Below are positions 16,961 to 26,453 of a DNA stretch of 43,184 nt, piece by piece. How positions within the stretch are numbered: position 1 is the first letter of the stretch; each line of letters starts with the position of its first letter. Source of the DNA: Bacteroidaceae bacterium (lineage in GTDB: Bacteria; Bacteroidota; Bacteroidia; Bacteroidales; Bacteroidaceae). The translations under genes and the position numbers were made by a program. The stretch spans positions 1 through 43,184 of the forward strand of contig CAAGLF010000003.1 in assembly GCA_900770705.1 (NCBI GenBank). Direction: 5' to 3'. The notes under the pieces were generated by a model. The model did not search any database. It was not told where the DNA came from and worked only from the letters and a program-made list of their open reading frames with translations.

Positions 16961-18487
16961 ATGAAAAAGTCCCTTCTTCTCTTTTCGCTGGCGACCTCTG
17001 CGCTGCCGGTGTGGGCGCAGGCCGACGCGCGCCCCAATGTAATTGTACTGCTGGCCGACGACCTCGGCTTCGGAGACCTCTCCTGCTATGGTGCCACGCG
17101 GGTCAGCACGCCGGCCGTAGACAGTGTGGCGGCGCAAGGCGTCCGCATGACGGACTTCCACGCCTGTGCCTCGACGAGCACGCCCTCGCGCTATGCCTTG
17201 CTCACCGGCGAGTATCCCTTCCGCCGTCGGGGCACGGACGTGGCCGCCGGCAATGCGGCCTCCATCATCGACCCGTCGACGTATACCCTGGCCGACCTTT
17301 TCCGAGAAGCCGGTTATGCCACGGCAGCCATAGGGAAGTGGCACTTGGGGCTGGGCAGCCGCACAGGGGAGCAGGACTGGAATGTCGGGCTCGACACTAC
17401 GCCGCGCGATCTCGGCTTCGACTATCACTACATTATGGCTGCGACGGCCGACCGCGTGCCTTGCGTCTTCATCGAGCAGGGAAGGATTGCGAACTATGAC
17501 CCTACGGTCCCCGTGGAAGTCAGCTACCGGCAGAACTTCGCCGGGGAGCCTACGGGACGCAGCCACCCGCAGCTCTTGACCAAGCTCCGTCCGAGCCACG
17601 GCCACGACCAGAGCATCGTCAACGGCATCAGCCGTATCGGCTATATGCGCGGGGGCGGCCAGGCCCTCTGGAAGGACGAGAACATAGCCGACAGCATTGC
17701 CGCGCACGCCGTCGGCTTCATCGAGCGGAATGCCACACGCCCCTTCTTCCTCTATCTGTGTACGAACGACGTACACGTGCCGCGCTATCCCCACGAGCGT
17801 TTTCGCGGACAGAGCGTGATGGGCCTGAGAGGCGACGCCATTCTGCAGTTCGACGACACCGTGCGGCAGTTGACGGCCACACTGCGACGCCTCGGGCTCG
17901 AAGAGAACACCTTGCTCATCATCACGAGCGACAACGGCCCCGTTCTCGACGACGGATATGCCGACAGGGCGGTCGAACTGGCCGGAACACATCAGCCTGG
18001 CGGTCACTGGCGCGGCGGAAAGTACAGCGCTTTCGAGGCCGGTAGCGTCGTGCCCTTCATTGTGCGCTGGCCGAAGCAGGTCGGCGGCGGACAAGTGAGC
18101 GGAGTGCTCGGTTCGCAAATCGACTTCCTCTCTACAATGGCCGAACTCCTCGGACGCCAGACCTTGCCGGCCGGCAGTGCCCCCGACAGCCGCCGCCAAC
18201 TCCCGCAGTGGCTCGGAAAAAGCCGCCGCGACTGCCCCTACACCATCACGATGGCCGCCAATCGCAGTCTGCAGGTGCGGCAGGGAAAATGGAAGTATAT
18301 CGAACCGAGCCAGGGTGGCCCGATCGTGAGCTGGGGGCCGCAGATCGAGACGGGCTACCTCGGCACTCCGCAACTCTACGACGTGCGCCGGAATGCCTTT
18401 GAGGGGAACAACGAGGCTGAACGCCGGCCGAAAGTTCTCCGGCAGCTGCAACGCCTGCTCGAGCAGGTGCGGAAGGGATTCCGATAG
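16961..18487 (+). CDS. Serine-type sulfatase, exported
   Basis: A 508-residue S1-family sulfatase with a signal peptide ending at about VWAQ20. Metal-site start PNVIVLLADDLGFGDLSCYG (Asp33, Asp34) and the activation motif S-T-P-S-R at residues 73-77 are clear. Serine instead of cysteine at the first position means conversion to formylglycine by an anaerobic sulfatase-maturating enzyme (anSME), which is not in the window. GKWHLG, SDNGP and a C-terminal GKWKYIEPS complete the fold. It should desulfate host or dietary glycans or sulfolipids in the periplasm; the substrate cannot be read from the sequence. It stands alone, with no SusC/SusD pair nearby. Confidence 0.9.
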   Translation: MKKSLLLFSLATSALPVWAQADARPNVIVLLADDLGFGDLSCYGATRVSTPAVDSVAAQGVRMTDFHACASTSTPSRYALLTGEYPFRRRGTDVAAGNAASIIDPSTYTLADLFREAGYATAAIGKWHLGLGSRTGEQDWNVGLDTTPRDLGFDYHYIMAATADRVPCVFIEQGRIANYDPTVPVEVSYRQNFAGEPTGRSHPQLLTKLRPSHGHDQSIVNGISRIGYMRGGGQALWKDENIADSIAAHAVGFIERNATRPFFLYLCTNDVHVPRYPHERFRGQSVMGLRGDAILQFDDTVRQLTATLRRLGLEENTLLIITSDNGPVLDDGYADRAVELAGTHQPGGHWRGGKYSAFEAGSVVPFIVRWPKQVGGGQVSGVLGSQIDFLSTMAELLGRQTLPAGSAPDSRRQLPQWLGKSRRDCPYTITMAANRSLQVRQGKWKYIEPSQGGPIVSWGPQIETGYLGTPQLYDVRRNAFEGNNEAERRPKVLRQLQRLLEQVRKGFR

Positions 18488-18509
18488 CCCCCCAGCGCGC
18501 CCCGACGAC

Positions 18510-18562
18510 AGCGACTGCGGCCGCAGTCTCCCCACTCTGGGGGTACTGCGGCCGCAGTCGCT
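18510..18562. terminator. Perfect 18-bp hairpin between convergent sulfatase and MFS genes
   Basis: Arms 18510-18527 and 18545-18562 are perfectly complementary with a 17-nt loop. Each arm also contains the palindrome ACTGCGGCCGCAGT. There is no U-tract, so it may be a transcription end, a decay barrier or a protein-binding site. Confidence 0.65.
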
Positions 18563-18607
18563 ACATATAATAATGTGTACGGATAGCTTTCCGCCTTGCC
18601 GGAAGAG

Positions 18608-19963
18608 CTACTTGCGGATGTTGGCCTGCTCCAGGCCGTAGTGCTTCTTCTTATCCTCGCTCAGCAGCCATATTGCCACGACGATGGCGGCCACGCCGAA
18701 GCAGGCAAAGATGGCCATCGGGGCGGTGTAGTCGTACGTCACGGCTCCATCGGGCAACGTACGCCGGGCATACGTGTCGATTACCCAACCGATCAGCACG
18801 GGTACCATCGAGAGACCGATGTTTTGGATGTAGAAAATGATGGCGTACGCCGAGCCAAGCTGCTTCATCGGGATGATTTTCGGAACGCTCGGCCACATGG
18901 CGGAGGGCACAAGGGAGAAAGCGATACCGAGGATGATCATAACGATGACGGCGAACCACCAATGCGGAAGTATCGGCAGGGTAAAGAGCACGTGGACCAA
19001 GGTAAGCAGTCCGGAGCCTATAATCATGAGTGTCGCTCCGCGTCCTATGCGGTCGTAGAGCGTACCGAAGACAGGCGTCAGCAGTATGGTACCGAAGGGC
19101 AGGACGGCGGGAATGTATCCGGCCAGGCTGGCATCGACTCCGTACTTGTAGATCATCAGTTTTGTCGCGAACTTCAGGAAGGGGAACACACCCGCATAGA
19201 AGAGCAGACACAGCACGGTGATAAGCCAGAAGCCCTTGCTGGTGAAAATCACCTTGAGGTCGGATATGTGGAAGCCCTCCTCAGATTCTGTGGCTGCCGC
19301 AGCACACGACTGGTCCTCGCGGTAGTCCATCACGCAGTACACCACGTAGAATACGAAACCTACGAGCAAGGCCACCACGCCGACCAGCACGGAGGCCGAG
19401 GGGGCGCCGAACTTGGCTGCCACAGGGGCGCTAAGGCTCAGTGCCATCGCCGTACCGATACGGGCCATCGCCACTTGCAGACCTAAGGCCAAGGCCATAC
19501 TTCTTCCCGTGAACCATTTCACGATTATCTTGGACACCGTAATTCCGGCTATCTCGCAACCCACTCCGAAGATGGAGAAACCGAGGGCTGCCAAGGCCAC
19601 TTGCGTATGGATGCCGAGGAAAAGCGAACCGGCATCAAACGGTAGGGTGAGCGCATAGTACTTGATGAGGGCACCCACCAGCATCAAGGCTGTCGACATA
19701 AGGCCGGTGAAGCGGATACCGAGCTTGTCGAGAATGATACCGCCGAAGAAGAGCATCAGGAGGAACACGTTGATGTAGCCGTAGGCACCGGAAAATATGC
19801 CGTACTCGCTGCTGCTCCAGCCGGACTTCACCAGAGTGTTCTCGAGTGGCGACATCACGTCCGTCACGAAGTAGCCACACATCATTACAAAGGACACGAG
19901 CACAAGTGCCGTCCATCTTGCCCACGCTTTGTCGTGGAGCTGTTGTCTTAAAGCTTCTGTCAT
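18608..19963 (-). CDS. MFS transporter (MFSD1-like)
   Basis: A 451-residue inner-membrane protein with about 12 hydrophobic segments. The first is WTALVLVSFVMMCGYFVTDV, and the conserved loop after the second pair reads GGIILDKLGIRFTG. A central cytoplasmic loop with CAAAATESEEGF separates the two halves, as in the major facilitator superfamily. The substrate is unknown; related Bacteroidales proteins are annotated simply as MFS transporters. It follows the S9 peptidase gene on the same strand with repeat copy 7 between, so a peptide-uptake role is conceivable but unproven. Confidence 0.8.
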   Translation of the reverse strand: MTEALRQQLHDKAWARWTALVLVSFVMMCGYFVTDVMSPLENTLVKSGWSSSEYGIFSGAYGYINVFLLMLFFGGIILDKLGIRFTGLMSTALMLVGALIKYYALTLPFDAGSLFLGIHTQVALAALGFSIFGVGCEIAGITVSKIIVKWFTGRSMALALGLQVAMARIGTAMALSLSAPVAAKFGAPSASVLVGVVALLVGFVFYVVYCVMDYREDQSCAAAATESEEGFHISDLKVIFTSKGFWLITVLCLLFYAGVFPFLKFATKLMIYKYGVDASLAGYIPAVLPFGTILLTPVFGTLYDRIGRGATLMIIGSGLLTLVHVLFTLPILPHWWFAVIVMIILGIAFSLVPSAMWPSVPKIIPMKQLGSAYAIIFYIQNIGLSMVPVLIGWVIDTYARRTLPDGAVTYDYTAPMAIFACFGVAAIVVAIWLLSEDKKKHYGLEQANIRK

Positions 19964-20026
19964 TTTTATGTTTGGTTGTGATTGTTTTTATCCCGTCGGG
20001 TCACAGAAGTGCCCGCCTCGTAGAAA

Positions 20027-20119
20027 GGCGAAACTTCTGCGGCGAAAAAATTTTTTTCCGGGCCGAAAGAAAAAATTTCTTCGGAGATAGTTTTTCCTTC
20101 CGGCCCTGTAGTTTTTTCG
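20027..20119. repeat. 21-bp modular repeat, copy 7
   Basis: Preceded by CGTAGAAAGGCGAAACT, shared with copy 8. Four modules start at 20036 with words TCTGCGGCG, TCCGGGCCG, TCTTCGGAG and TCCGGCCCT, each 21 bp after the last. It ends 13 bp from the S9 peptidase stop codon, so it is the 3' end of that transcript and upstream of the MFS gene. Confidence 0.88.
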
Positions 20120-20131
20120 GCGTGCCCGGAA

Positions 20132-22306
20132 CTACTGCTTGAGCCAGCGGTCGAGCCAGCGGAAGAAGGTGCGCTGCCAGAGTATGCCGTTCTGCGGCTT
20201 GAGTACCCAATGGTTCTCGTCGGGGTAGAGCAGCAACTGGGCCGGCACTCCCCGCAGACGTGCAGCCGTGAAGGCGCTTTCGGCCTGCGTATATTCGATA
20301 CGGAAGTCGCGCTGGCCGTGAATGCAGAGAATAGGGGTGTCCCACTTGTCCACATAGAGGTGGGGCGAAGTTTCAAAGACCTTCTGGCGACTGCCGTCGG
20401 CCTGTCTGTGCCACGGAGCTGCGCCCATATCCCAATTGGGGAACCACAACTCCTCCGTTTCTACATACTGCTGCTGCGTATTGTATATGCCGTCGTGCGC
20501 AATGAAAGCCTTGAAGCGCTTTTCGTGGTTGCCGGCCAGCCAATAGACGCTGTAGCCACCAAAGCTGGCACCGACGGCGCCCAGACGCTCCCGGTCGACA
20601 TACGGCTCGCGGCAGATGTCATCGATAGCCGAGAGGTAGTCCTGCATACAAAGGCCGGAGTAATCTCCGCTAATCTCCTCCAGCCATTTTGTGCCGAAGC
20701 CGGGGAGACCGCGGCGGTTGGGCGCGATAATGATGTACCCTTGCGCCGCCATAACCTGGAAGTTCCACCGAAAACTCCAGAACTGCGAAACAGGACTTTG
20801 GGGACCGCCCTCGCAGAAGAGGAGAGTGGGATATTTCCGGGCGGAGTCGAAATGCGGGGGATAGATGACCCAACAGAGTTCCTGCTGGCCGTCGACGGTT
20901 TCCACCCACCTTTCCTTCACTTCGCCCCAGGAAAGCTGCTCGTAGAAGGCTGCATTTTCGTGAGTCAGCTGCGTAGCCTCGCCTTTTGCCGAAACCAGAA
21001 AGACTTCGTCGGCGCGGCTCATGCTGTGGCGCTTGGCAAGCAGGCTTTTTCCGTCGGGAGCGAGTCCGATCAGGCTATAGTCGGCCACGTCGCGGGTCAG
21101 CTGTACGACTTTCCCTTTCAGGTCGGTGCGGTAGATCGGCGTCACGCCGTGCCATACGCCTGTGAAGTAGAGGTTCTTCCCATCCCGGCTCCAGCAGAAC
21201 TCATTTACGCCACTGTCGAAGGCCTCGGTGACATACTGCTTGCGCCCGGAGGAAAACTCATAGACGCACAGGCGGGCGCGGTCGCTCTCGTAGCCGTCTC
21301 TTTCCATACTGCTCCATGCAATGTAGCGGCCATCGGGCGAGAATTGGGGGTTCTGGTCGTAACCGGCGTTACAGTCGGCAGACTGATGATTGACGGACTG
21401 ACCGCTGAGACTGCGGGTCGGGTCGACAGCGGGGCGCACGTAGCCGGCAGGTTTGCACAAATTGGTCGTACGGCCGCTCTGCACGTCGTAGAGGTAGATG
21501 TCGGAATCCGTACTGACGGCATAGTCGAGCCCCGTGAGCTTGCGGCAAGTGTAGGCCACCTTGTCCGACTGCGGACTCCAGCACAACTGTTCCACACCGC
21601 CGAAGGGTAACATCGGACATTCGTAGGGCTCGCCCTCAAGAAGGTCGCAGGCGACGCGGATGCGCTCGCCGTCGAAAGTGGCGAGGAAGGGGTGGGGCGC
21701 CGTACGGACATACGTGTCCCAATGCTTGTACATCAGGTCGTCGATGACCATTCCCGAAGCCTCTGCAAGGTCGCTGTCATTCTGCTGTATGGAGCTGTGA
21801 TTGGGCACCTCCTTCACGAGAATGACCTGCCGGCCGTCGGGAGCGAAAAGAAAGTCGAGCACGTCGTCTTCCTCAAAGGTAAGCTGGCAGCGCTCCGTTC
21901 CATCGGGGTTCATCGCCCAGATTTGGGAGCTTCCGCTCTCGGAAGAAAGGAAAGCCACCCTCCGTCCGCCGTCGATGTAGGCGGGAGCGGCCTCGCTCCT
22001 GGCGGAAGTAGTGAGCAGCGTGGACTCGCCGCTACCGAAGTCGTAGCGATAGAGCACGCTGTGGCTCCTGTTGTGTTCTTTACTGTAGTAAGTGACGCCA
22101 TAGACGGCGGCCGTTCCGTCGGGAGCGGCGGTGAAAGTTCCGATACGCCCCATTCGCCACAGATTCTCGGGCGTCAAGAGGCGAGAGTCGGCTTCCGGCT
22201 GCATTTTTCCGATGAAAGAAGCGTCTTCAGCGGACTGCTGCGCCTTTAGTCCGGCCTGCGTGGCCAGCAGAAGCGACATAGCGGTAAGCATAGTCTTGAA
22301 ATACAT
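20132..22306 (-). CDS. S9 family prolyl oligopeptidase, DPP5-like
   Basis: A 724-residue exported serine peptidase with a signal peptide (LLLATQAGLKAQ). An N-terminal beta-propeller with blades such as FSPDGRYIAWSS and FAPDGRQVILVKE is followed by the alpha/beta-hydrolase domain. The triad is visible: Ser581 in GASFGGYSVYW, Asp667 in HGQRDFRIE and His699 in DENHWVL. The sequence around the serine is like dipeptidyl peptidase 5 of Porphyromonas, which removes N-terminal dipeptides in the periplasm, so amino-acid supply from peptides is the likely role. Subclass is inferred. Confidence 0.88.
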   Translation of the reverse strand: MYFKTMLTAMSLLLATQAGLKAQQSAEDASFIGKMQPEADSRLLTPENLWRMGRIGTFTAAPDGTAAVYGVTYYSKEHNRSHSVLYRYDFGSGESTLLTTSARSEAAPAYIDGGRRVAFLSSESGSSQIWAMNPDGTERCQLTFEEDDVLDFLFAPDGRQVILVKEVPNHSSIQQNDSDLAEASGMVIDDLMYKHWDTYVRTAPHPFLATFDGERIRVACDLLEGEPYECPMLPFGGVEQLCWSPQSDKVAYTCRKLTGLDYAVSTDSDIYLYDVQSGRTTNLCKPAGYVRPAVDPTRSLSGQSVNHQSADCNAGYDQNPQFSPDGRYIAWSSMERDGYESDRARLCVYEFSSGRKQYVTEAFDSGVNEFCWSRDGKNLYFTGVWHGVTPIYRTDLKGKVVQLTRDVADYSLIGLAPDGKSLLAKRHSMSRADEVFLVSAKGEATQLTHENAAFYEQLSWGEVKERWVETVDGQQELCWVIYPPHFDSARKYPTLLFCEGGPQSPVSQFWSFRWNFQVMAAQGYIIIAPNRRGLPGFGTKWLEEISGDYSGLCMQDYLSAIDDICREPYVDRERLGAVGASFGGYSVYWLAGNHEKRFKAFIAHDGIYNTQQQYVETEELWFPNWDMGAAPWHRQADGSRQKVFETSPHLYVDKWDTPILCIHGQRDFRIEYTQAESAFTAARLRGVPAQLLLYPDENHWVLKPQNGILWQRTFFRWLDRWLKQ

Positions 22307-22408
22307 ATTTTAGTAAGCGTTTGTGTAGATTTCCATTATAGAAAGAGTGGGGAAGTGCCATCGGCGGAGCGCCTCCACCGGCAAGGGCTTTTCCGATTCA
22401 CGTAGAAA

Positions 22409-22490
22409 GGCGAAACTATCACGGCGGAAAAAATTTTTTCTGCGGCAGAAAATCAAATTTCTACGGAGATAGTTTTTACTTTCGCCGAGG
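22409..22490. repeat. 21-bp modular repeat, copy 8
   Basis: Same left flank as copy 7 (CGTAGAAAGGCGAAACT). Words ATCACGGCGG, TCTGCGGCAG, TCTACGGAG and TTCGCCGAGG follow at 21-bp steps with A/T tracts between. Here the element is more than 100 bp from the upstream gene's stop. Confidence 0.87.
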
Positions 22491-22502
22491 AAGGAAAAAC
22501 CG

Positions 22503-22576
22503 AGTGCTGCCTGCCCTTTCCGCAGGGCTGTCGGCGGAGAACCTTCAGCCGTAGACCGGAAGAGGCAGGCAGCACT
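22503..22576 (-). terminator. Hairpin after yidC
   Basis: Perfect 13-bp arms AGTGCTGCCTGCC (22503-22515) and GGCAGGCAGCACT (22564-22576) enclose a 48-nt loop that can fold further. On the minus strand the arm is followed by CGGTTTTTCC, so it probably ends the yidC transcript. Confidence 0.65.
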
Positions 22577-22607
22577 TCTGTATTTTTTCAAACGTAGGCA
22601 AGCCGAC

Positions 22608-24491
22608 CTACCGCGCTCCAGCATTACGCCTGCGCTGCTCTTCGAGCATTTTCTGCTGCTGCTCCTGCAACGCTGCGAGGCGCGCGGCCAGGCCGGAAGG
22701 CTTCTTGTCGGGATTGTTCTTGTACTTCTGATGATATTCTTCCATCTTCGCCCACAACTTGGCGTCGTCGGTAAACTTGCGGAGGTACCACATCGTCAAG
22801 GCGCTGCAGAGGAGCGAAATGAAGTAGTAGTAGTTCAGTCCGGCACTATACTCGTTGAACATAAAGAAGAACATAATCGGCATTAGGTACATCATCCACT
22901 GCATTAACTGCATTTGCTGTGCCTGCTCAGGGGGCAACGAATCGCGCTGCTGGCGCATCGTCATATAGGAGTAGAGCACATTGGTGGCGCAGAAGAGCAG
23001 ACAGAAGAGACTCAGGTGCTGGCCAATAAACGGAATGTGGGTTCCCCAGGAAATCACGTCGTCGTACGTCGACAAGTCGTCGGCCCAGAGGAAACTTTGC
23101 TGACGCAACTCGATTGCGTTGGGGACAAAGTTGAACATAGCAATCCAGATCGGAAGCTGGATGAGCATAGGCAGACACCCACTCATAGGACTCGCGCCAT
23201 ATTGGCTCTGCAAAGTCATCGTTTCCTGCGCACGAATCATCGAATCTTCCTTGTTGGGGTACTTGGCACTGATCTCCTGAATCTTCGGACGCAGCAAGCG
23301 CATCTTCGCACTGCTCAAATAACTCTTGCGGGTGGGAACGTAGACAATAATGCGGAGCAGAATCGTAATCAGAAGCAGCACGATACCCATAGGGAGCTGC
23401 AACTGCGTCAGAAAGTCGAACACGTAAATCGTAAAGAAGCGGTTGATCCACTTTACAAGGGGCCAGCCCAGATAGACAAGGTCCTGCAAATCATTATCGT
23501 CGTCGGTAATTTTATAGGCGTCCATCGACTTCAGATAACGATAGTGGTTCGGGCCGAAATAGAATTGGAAGTCGGTCGACTCACGGCCGCTGGGATCGAA
23601 GGCGGCCTCACACGAAGCCGTATATTGCTTCAGGTAACCGCTACCTTCGGGCAACTGCACACTTTCAAGCTCTGCCTCCGTCAAATCCTGCCTGGCGATA
23701 AGCACAGCGCTGAAGTACTGGTTCTTGAAGGCTATCCACTCGACAGGAAGGTCGGACTTCTCCGTCTTCTGGCCTTGTTCGGCCAGCTTTTCGGTGTCGC
23801 CGTCATTCTTTTTGTAGGTCAACGTCGAATACTGGCTCTCAAACTTATATCCTTTTTCCTGCTGCTTCACGCGGTCGCACCACAAAAGCGACATCGTACG
23901 CACTTTCGGGCTGAAAGCGGCCTCCAGGTTCTCCGCACGGACGCTGAAATTGAGCAAACCTTCGGTGGCGTTCAGCGTATAGAGGAACTTGATGGCGCCA
24001 CCGCGGCCGTCGGCGAGCGTCATAGTGACCGAGGAGTCCGTACGGGCCTCGGGGGTGAAATAGTAGCGGGATGTCTCGATATTGGCGTCCTTGGTCTCCA
24101 GCGTGAAGGCCATCTGCGCATCCTTTTCATTGTAGAGCAGGAGCGTAGTGTCGCGGCCGGCGTGATAGTCGGCATAAGACTTGTAATTCTTGAGCTCCAC
24201 GCGGCTCACCATACCGCCTTTAGGCTGAATGGTGACGCGGATTTTCTCGTTTTCCAGCACGACAGGCGCTTCTTCCGTAGGGGTCAGCGCCGCTGCGAAG
24301 GCTTGCGTGGAGTCTGCCACGGCCGGCGTGGCAAGTGCCGTGGACTTGGAAGTATGCTGCGCGGCCGGAGCAGCGGTTTGTTCGGTCTTTCGGTTTTCTT
24401 CCACGGCCGGATTCGTCGTCGACGTGTAGTAACTGTATCCGAAGAGGATGAGAGCGATGAGCACCAGACCGGTAATCGTGTTTTTATCCAT
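22608..24491 (-). CDS. yidC: Membrane protein insertase YidC
   Basis: A 627-residue inner-membrane insertase. An N-terminal membrane helix (NTITGLVLIALILFGYSYY) is followed by a large periplasmic beta-sandwich domain, then five membrane segments, with FLTQLQLPMGIVLLLITILL, CLPMLIQLPIWIAMF and the final YFISLLCSALTMWYL visible. The cytoplasmic C-tail is basic and glutamine-rich. The start MDKNTITG is the family norm; 19 more codons upstream are open but lie in an AT-rich spacer. It follows pyrG on the same strand with 96 bp between, the usual gene order in Bacteroidales. Confidence 0.95.
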   Translation of the reverse strand: MDKNTITGLVLIALILFGYSYYTSTTNPAVEENRKTEQTAAPAAQHTSKSTALATPAVADSTQAFAAALTPTEEAPVVLENEKIRVTIQPKGGMVSRVELKNYKSYADYHAGRDTTLLLYNEKDAQMAFTLETKDANIETSRYYFTPEARTDSSVTMTLADGRGGAIKFLYTLNATEGLLNFSVRAENLEAAFSPKVRTMSLLWCDRVKQQEKGYKFESQYSTLTYKKNDGDTEKLAEQGQKTEKSDLPVEWIAFKNQYFSAVLIARQDLTEAELESVQLPEGSGYLKQYTASCEAAFDPSGRESTDFQFYFGPNHYRYLKSMDAYKITDDDNDLQDLVYLGWPLVKWINRFFTIYVFDFLTQLQLPMGIVLLLITILLRIIVYVPTRKSYLSSAKMRLLRPKIQEISAKYPNKEDSMIRAQETMTLQSQYGASPMSGCLPMLIQLPIWIAMFNFVPNAIELRQQSFLWADDLSTYDDVISWGTHIPFIGQHLSLFCLLFCATNVLYSYMTMRQQRDSLPPEQAQQMQLMQWMMYLMPIMFFFMFNEYSAGLNYYYFISLLCSALTMWYLRKFTDDAKLWAKMEEYHQKYKNNPDKKPSGLAARLAALQEQQQKMLEEQRRRNAGAR

Positions 24492-24534
24492 ATATATATA
24501 TAATGTGTGGGAGATATTTTTTTCGGGCACGATA

Positions 24535-24579
24535 TGGGGCGGAGGCAATGGCGCAATACGCCTGCTTGTCTCCGCCCCA
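24535..24579 (-). terminator. Hairpin between pyrG and yidC
   Basis: Perfect 10-bp arms TGGGGCGGAG and CTCCGCCCCA with an inner GGCG/CGCC stem. No U-tract follows directly on the minus strand, so it may be a processing site or attenuator within a pyrG-yidC transcript. Confidence 0.5.
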
Positions 24580-24587
24580 CGAATGTT

Positions 24588-26201
24588 TTATGCCTCGGCA
24601 GGCTTGTTTTCAATGGCGGCCCGCACGAAATCGAGGAAGAGCGCGTGTGGTCTGAGCACGGTAGAAGAATATTCGGGGTGGAACTGTGTGCCGATGTACC
24701 ACTTCAACTCCGGAATTTCTACGATTTCGACCAAATCGCTCTCGGGGTTCGTGCCCGTACAACGCATTCCGGCGTTCTCGAAGCGCTCACGGTAATCATT
24801 GTTGAACTCATAGCGATGGCGATGGCGCTCGCGGACAATCTCAGCGCCGTAGATTTCGCGCACGCGGCTGCCCTCAGCGAGTGCGCACTCGTAGCCACCG
24901 AGACGCATGGTGCCGCCCATATTCGTGATGTCCTTCTGATCTTCCATCAGGTCGATGACATTGTGTGCTGTCTTCGAGTCCATCTCGACGCTGTTGGCGT
25001 CTGTGTAGCCGAGGACGTTGCGCGCAAACTCTATGACCATCATTTGCATGCCCAGGCAGATACCAAATGTCGGTATGTTGTTCTCGCGGGTGTATCTGGC
25101 GGCTATCATTTTTCCTTCCGTGCCTCGCTGTCCGAATCCGGGGCAGACGACAATGCCTTGCAGGCCTGCGAGTTTCTCGGCCACGTTGTCGTCGGTGATT
25201 TTTTCGCTGTTGATGAAGTGGCACTTGACTTTGTATTCGTTGTAGGTGCCGGCCTGCGAGAGTGCTTCGAGGATACTCTTGTAAGCGTCCTGCAAGTCGT
25301 ATTTTCCCACGAGGCCGATGTGTACTTCTTCGGTGGCCTTGAAGCGGCGTTCGAGGAAGGAACGCCAGGGGCCCAGCCCCGGAGTTTCGCCTACGGGCAT
25401 TTCCAGTTTCCGCAGAATGGTGGAATCGAGTCCTTGCTCCTGCATACGGAGGGGTACCTCGTAGATACTGGGCATATCAAGGCTCTGCACGACGGCGTCG
25501 GGGGAGACATTGCAGAAATTGGCGACCTTACGCTTCAGGGTGTCGGAGAGATTGTGTTCGGTGCGCAGGACGAGGATGTCGGGCTGTATGCCAAGACTTT
25601 GCAGCTCCTTGACAGAGTGCTGTGTGGGCTTGGTCTTCAGTTCTTTCGCGGCGGCGAGATAGGGCACGTAGGTGAGATGTACGCATACGGCGTTCTTGCC
25701 GAGTTCCCACTTGAGCTGACGAATGGCTTCGAGGAAGGGAAGGCTTTCGATGTCGCCGACGGTTCCGCCTATCTCGGTGATGACAAAGTCGTAGTGCTTC
25801 TTCTTTCCGAGATAGAGCATATCCCGCTTGATTTCGTCGGTGATATGGGGGATAATCTGTATGGTTTTTCCGAGGTAGTCGCCGCGGCGCTCCTTTTCGA
25901 TGACGCTTTGGTAGATTCTGCCCGTGGTGACATTGTTGTTCCGGGTGGTGCGTATGCCTGTGAAGCGCTCATAGTGTCCCAGGTCCAAGTCTGTTTCCTG
26001 TCCGTCGTCGGTAACGTAGCATTCCCCGTGCTCATAAGGGTTCAGCGTGCCCGGATCAATGTTGATGTAGGGGTCGAATTTTTGTATCGTGATGTTATAT
26101 CCGCGTGCCTGCAGGAGTTTGCCGACGGAAGCCGATATAATACCTTTACCCAGCGAGGAAGCCACGCCTCCTGTCACGAAAATGTACTTTGTCTCTGCCA
26201 C
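24588..26201 (-). CDS. pyrG: CTP synthase
   Basis: A 537-residue enzyme that makes CTP from UTP, ATP and glutamine. The N-terminal synthase domain begins TKYIFVTGGVASSLGKG and includes QKFDPYINIDPGTLNPYEHGE; the C-terminal glutamine amidotransferase domain has GICLGMQ with the nucleophilic Cys, and QFHPEYSS with catalytic His and Glu. The start is a GTG giving (M)AETKYIF, which is the family N-terminus; no ATG occurs nearby and an upstream in-frame TTG would sit at the promoter. A TAAATTTG box about 130 nt upstream implies a leader of about 120 nt. Confidence 0.95.
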   Translation of the reverse strand: MAETKYIFVTGGVASSLGKGIISASVGKLLQARGYNITIQKFDPYINIDPGTLNPYEHGECYVTDDGQETDLDLGHYERFTGIRTTRNNNVTTGRIYQSVIEKERRGDYLGKTIQIIPHITDEIKRDMLYLGKKKHYDFVITEIGGTVGDIESLPFLEAIRQLKWELGKNAVCVHLTYVPYLAAAKELKTKPTQHSVKELQSLGIQPDILVLRTEHNLSDTLKRKVANFCNVSPDAVVQSLDMPSIYEVPLRMQEQGLDSTILRKLEMPVGETPGLGPWRSFLERRFKATEEVHIGLVGKYDLQDAYKSILEALSQAGTYNEYKVKCHFINSEKITDDNVAEKLAGLQGIVVCPGFGQRGTEGKMIAARYTRENNIPTFGICLGMQMMVIEFARNVLGYTDANSVEMDSKTAHNVIDLMEDQKDITNMGGTMRLGGYECALAEGSRVREIYGAEIVRERHRHRYEFNNDYRERFENAGMRCTGTNPESDLVEIVEIPELKWYIGTQFHPEYSSTVLRPHALFLDFVRAAIENKPAEA

Positions 26202-26327
26202 AGTGTGAGTTTTTTTAGGAATGAGTTTCTGTTTCTGCACCTTGAGCGTGCCGGGCCGTACGCGGAAGCCTGTAGCGAAAAGGCCGTATTGCGGCCAGAC
26301 GCGCTGCCAAGCACGCAAAATGCGCTG

Positions 26328-26335
26328 CAAATTTA
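26328..26335 (-). promoter_or_regulatory. -7 box TAAATTTG for pyrG
   Basis: Consensus TAnnTTTG on the minus strand, 127 nt before the GTG start. No clear -33 box. Confidence 0.5.
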
Positions 26336-26378
26336 CAAAAAAACTGGGGGATTATCTCTTTCTTCTTTGGAAATAAAT

Positions 26379-26386
26379 TATCTTTG
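26379..26386 (+). promoter_or_regulatory. -7 box TATCTTTG for the DUF3078 gene
   Basis: Consensus TAnnTTTG, about 68 nt before the ATG at 26454, back to back with the pyrG box. Confidence 0.5.
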
Positions 26387-26453
26387 CTGCGTGTTAAAAA
26401 ATCAATGCGCCGGAAGTATCCCCTTTCCGCATTTCTAAAAGCACCGAAATCCT

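Larger units (their letters stand above)
22307..22607. other. Intergenic region between yidC and the S9 peptidase gene
   Basis: A 301-bp gap without a gene. It holds repeat copy 8 and a long hairpin after yidC. No TAnnTTTG box is seen for the peptidase gene. Confidence 0.6.
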
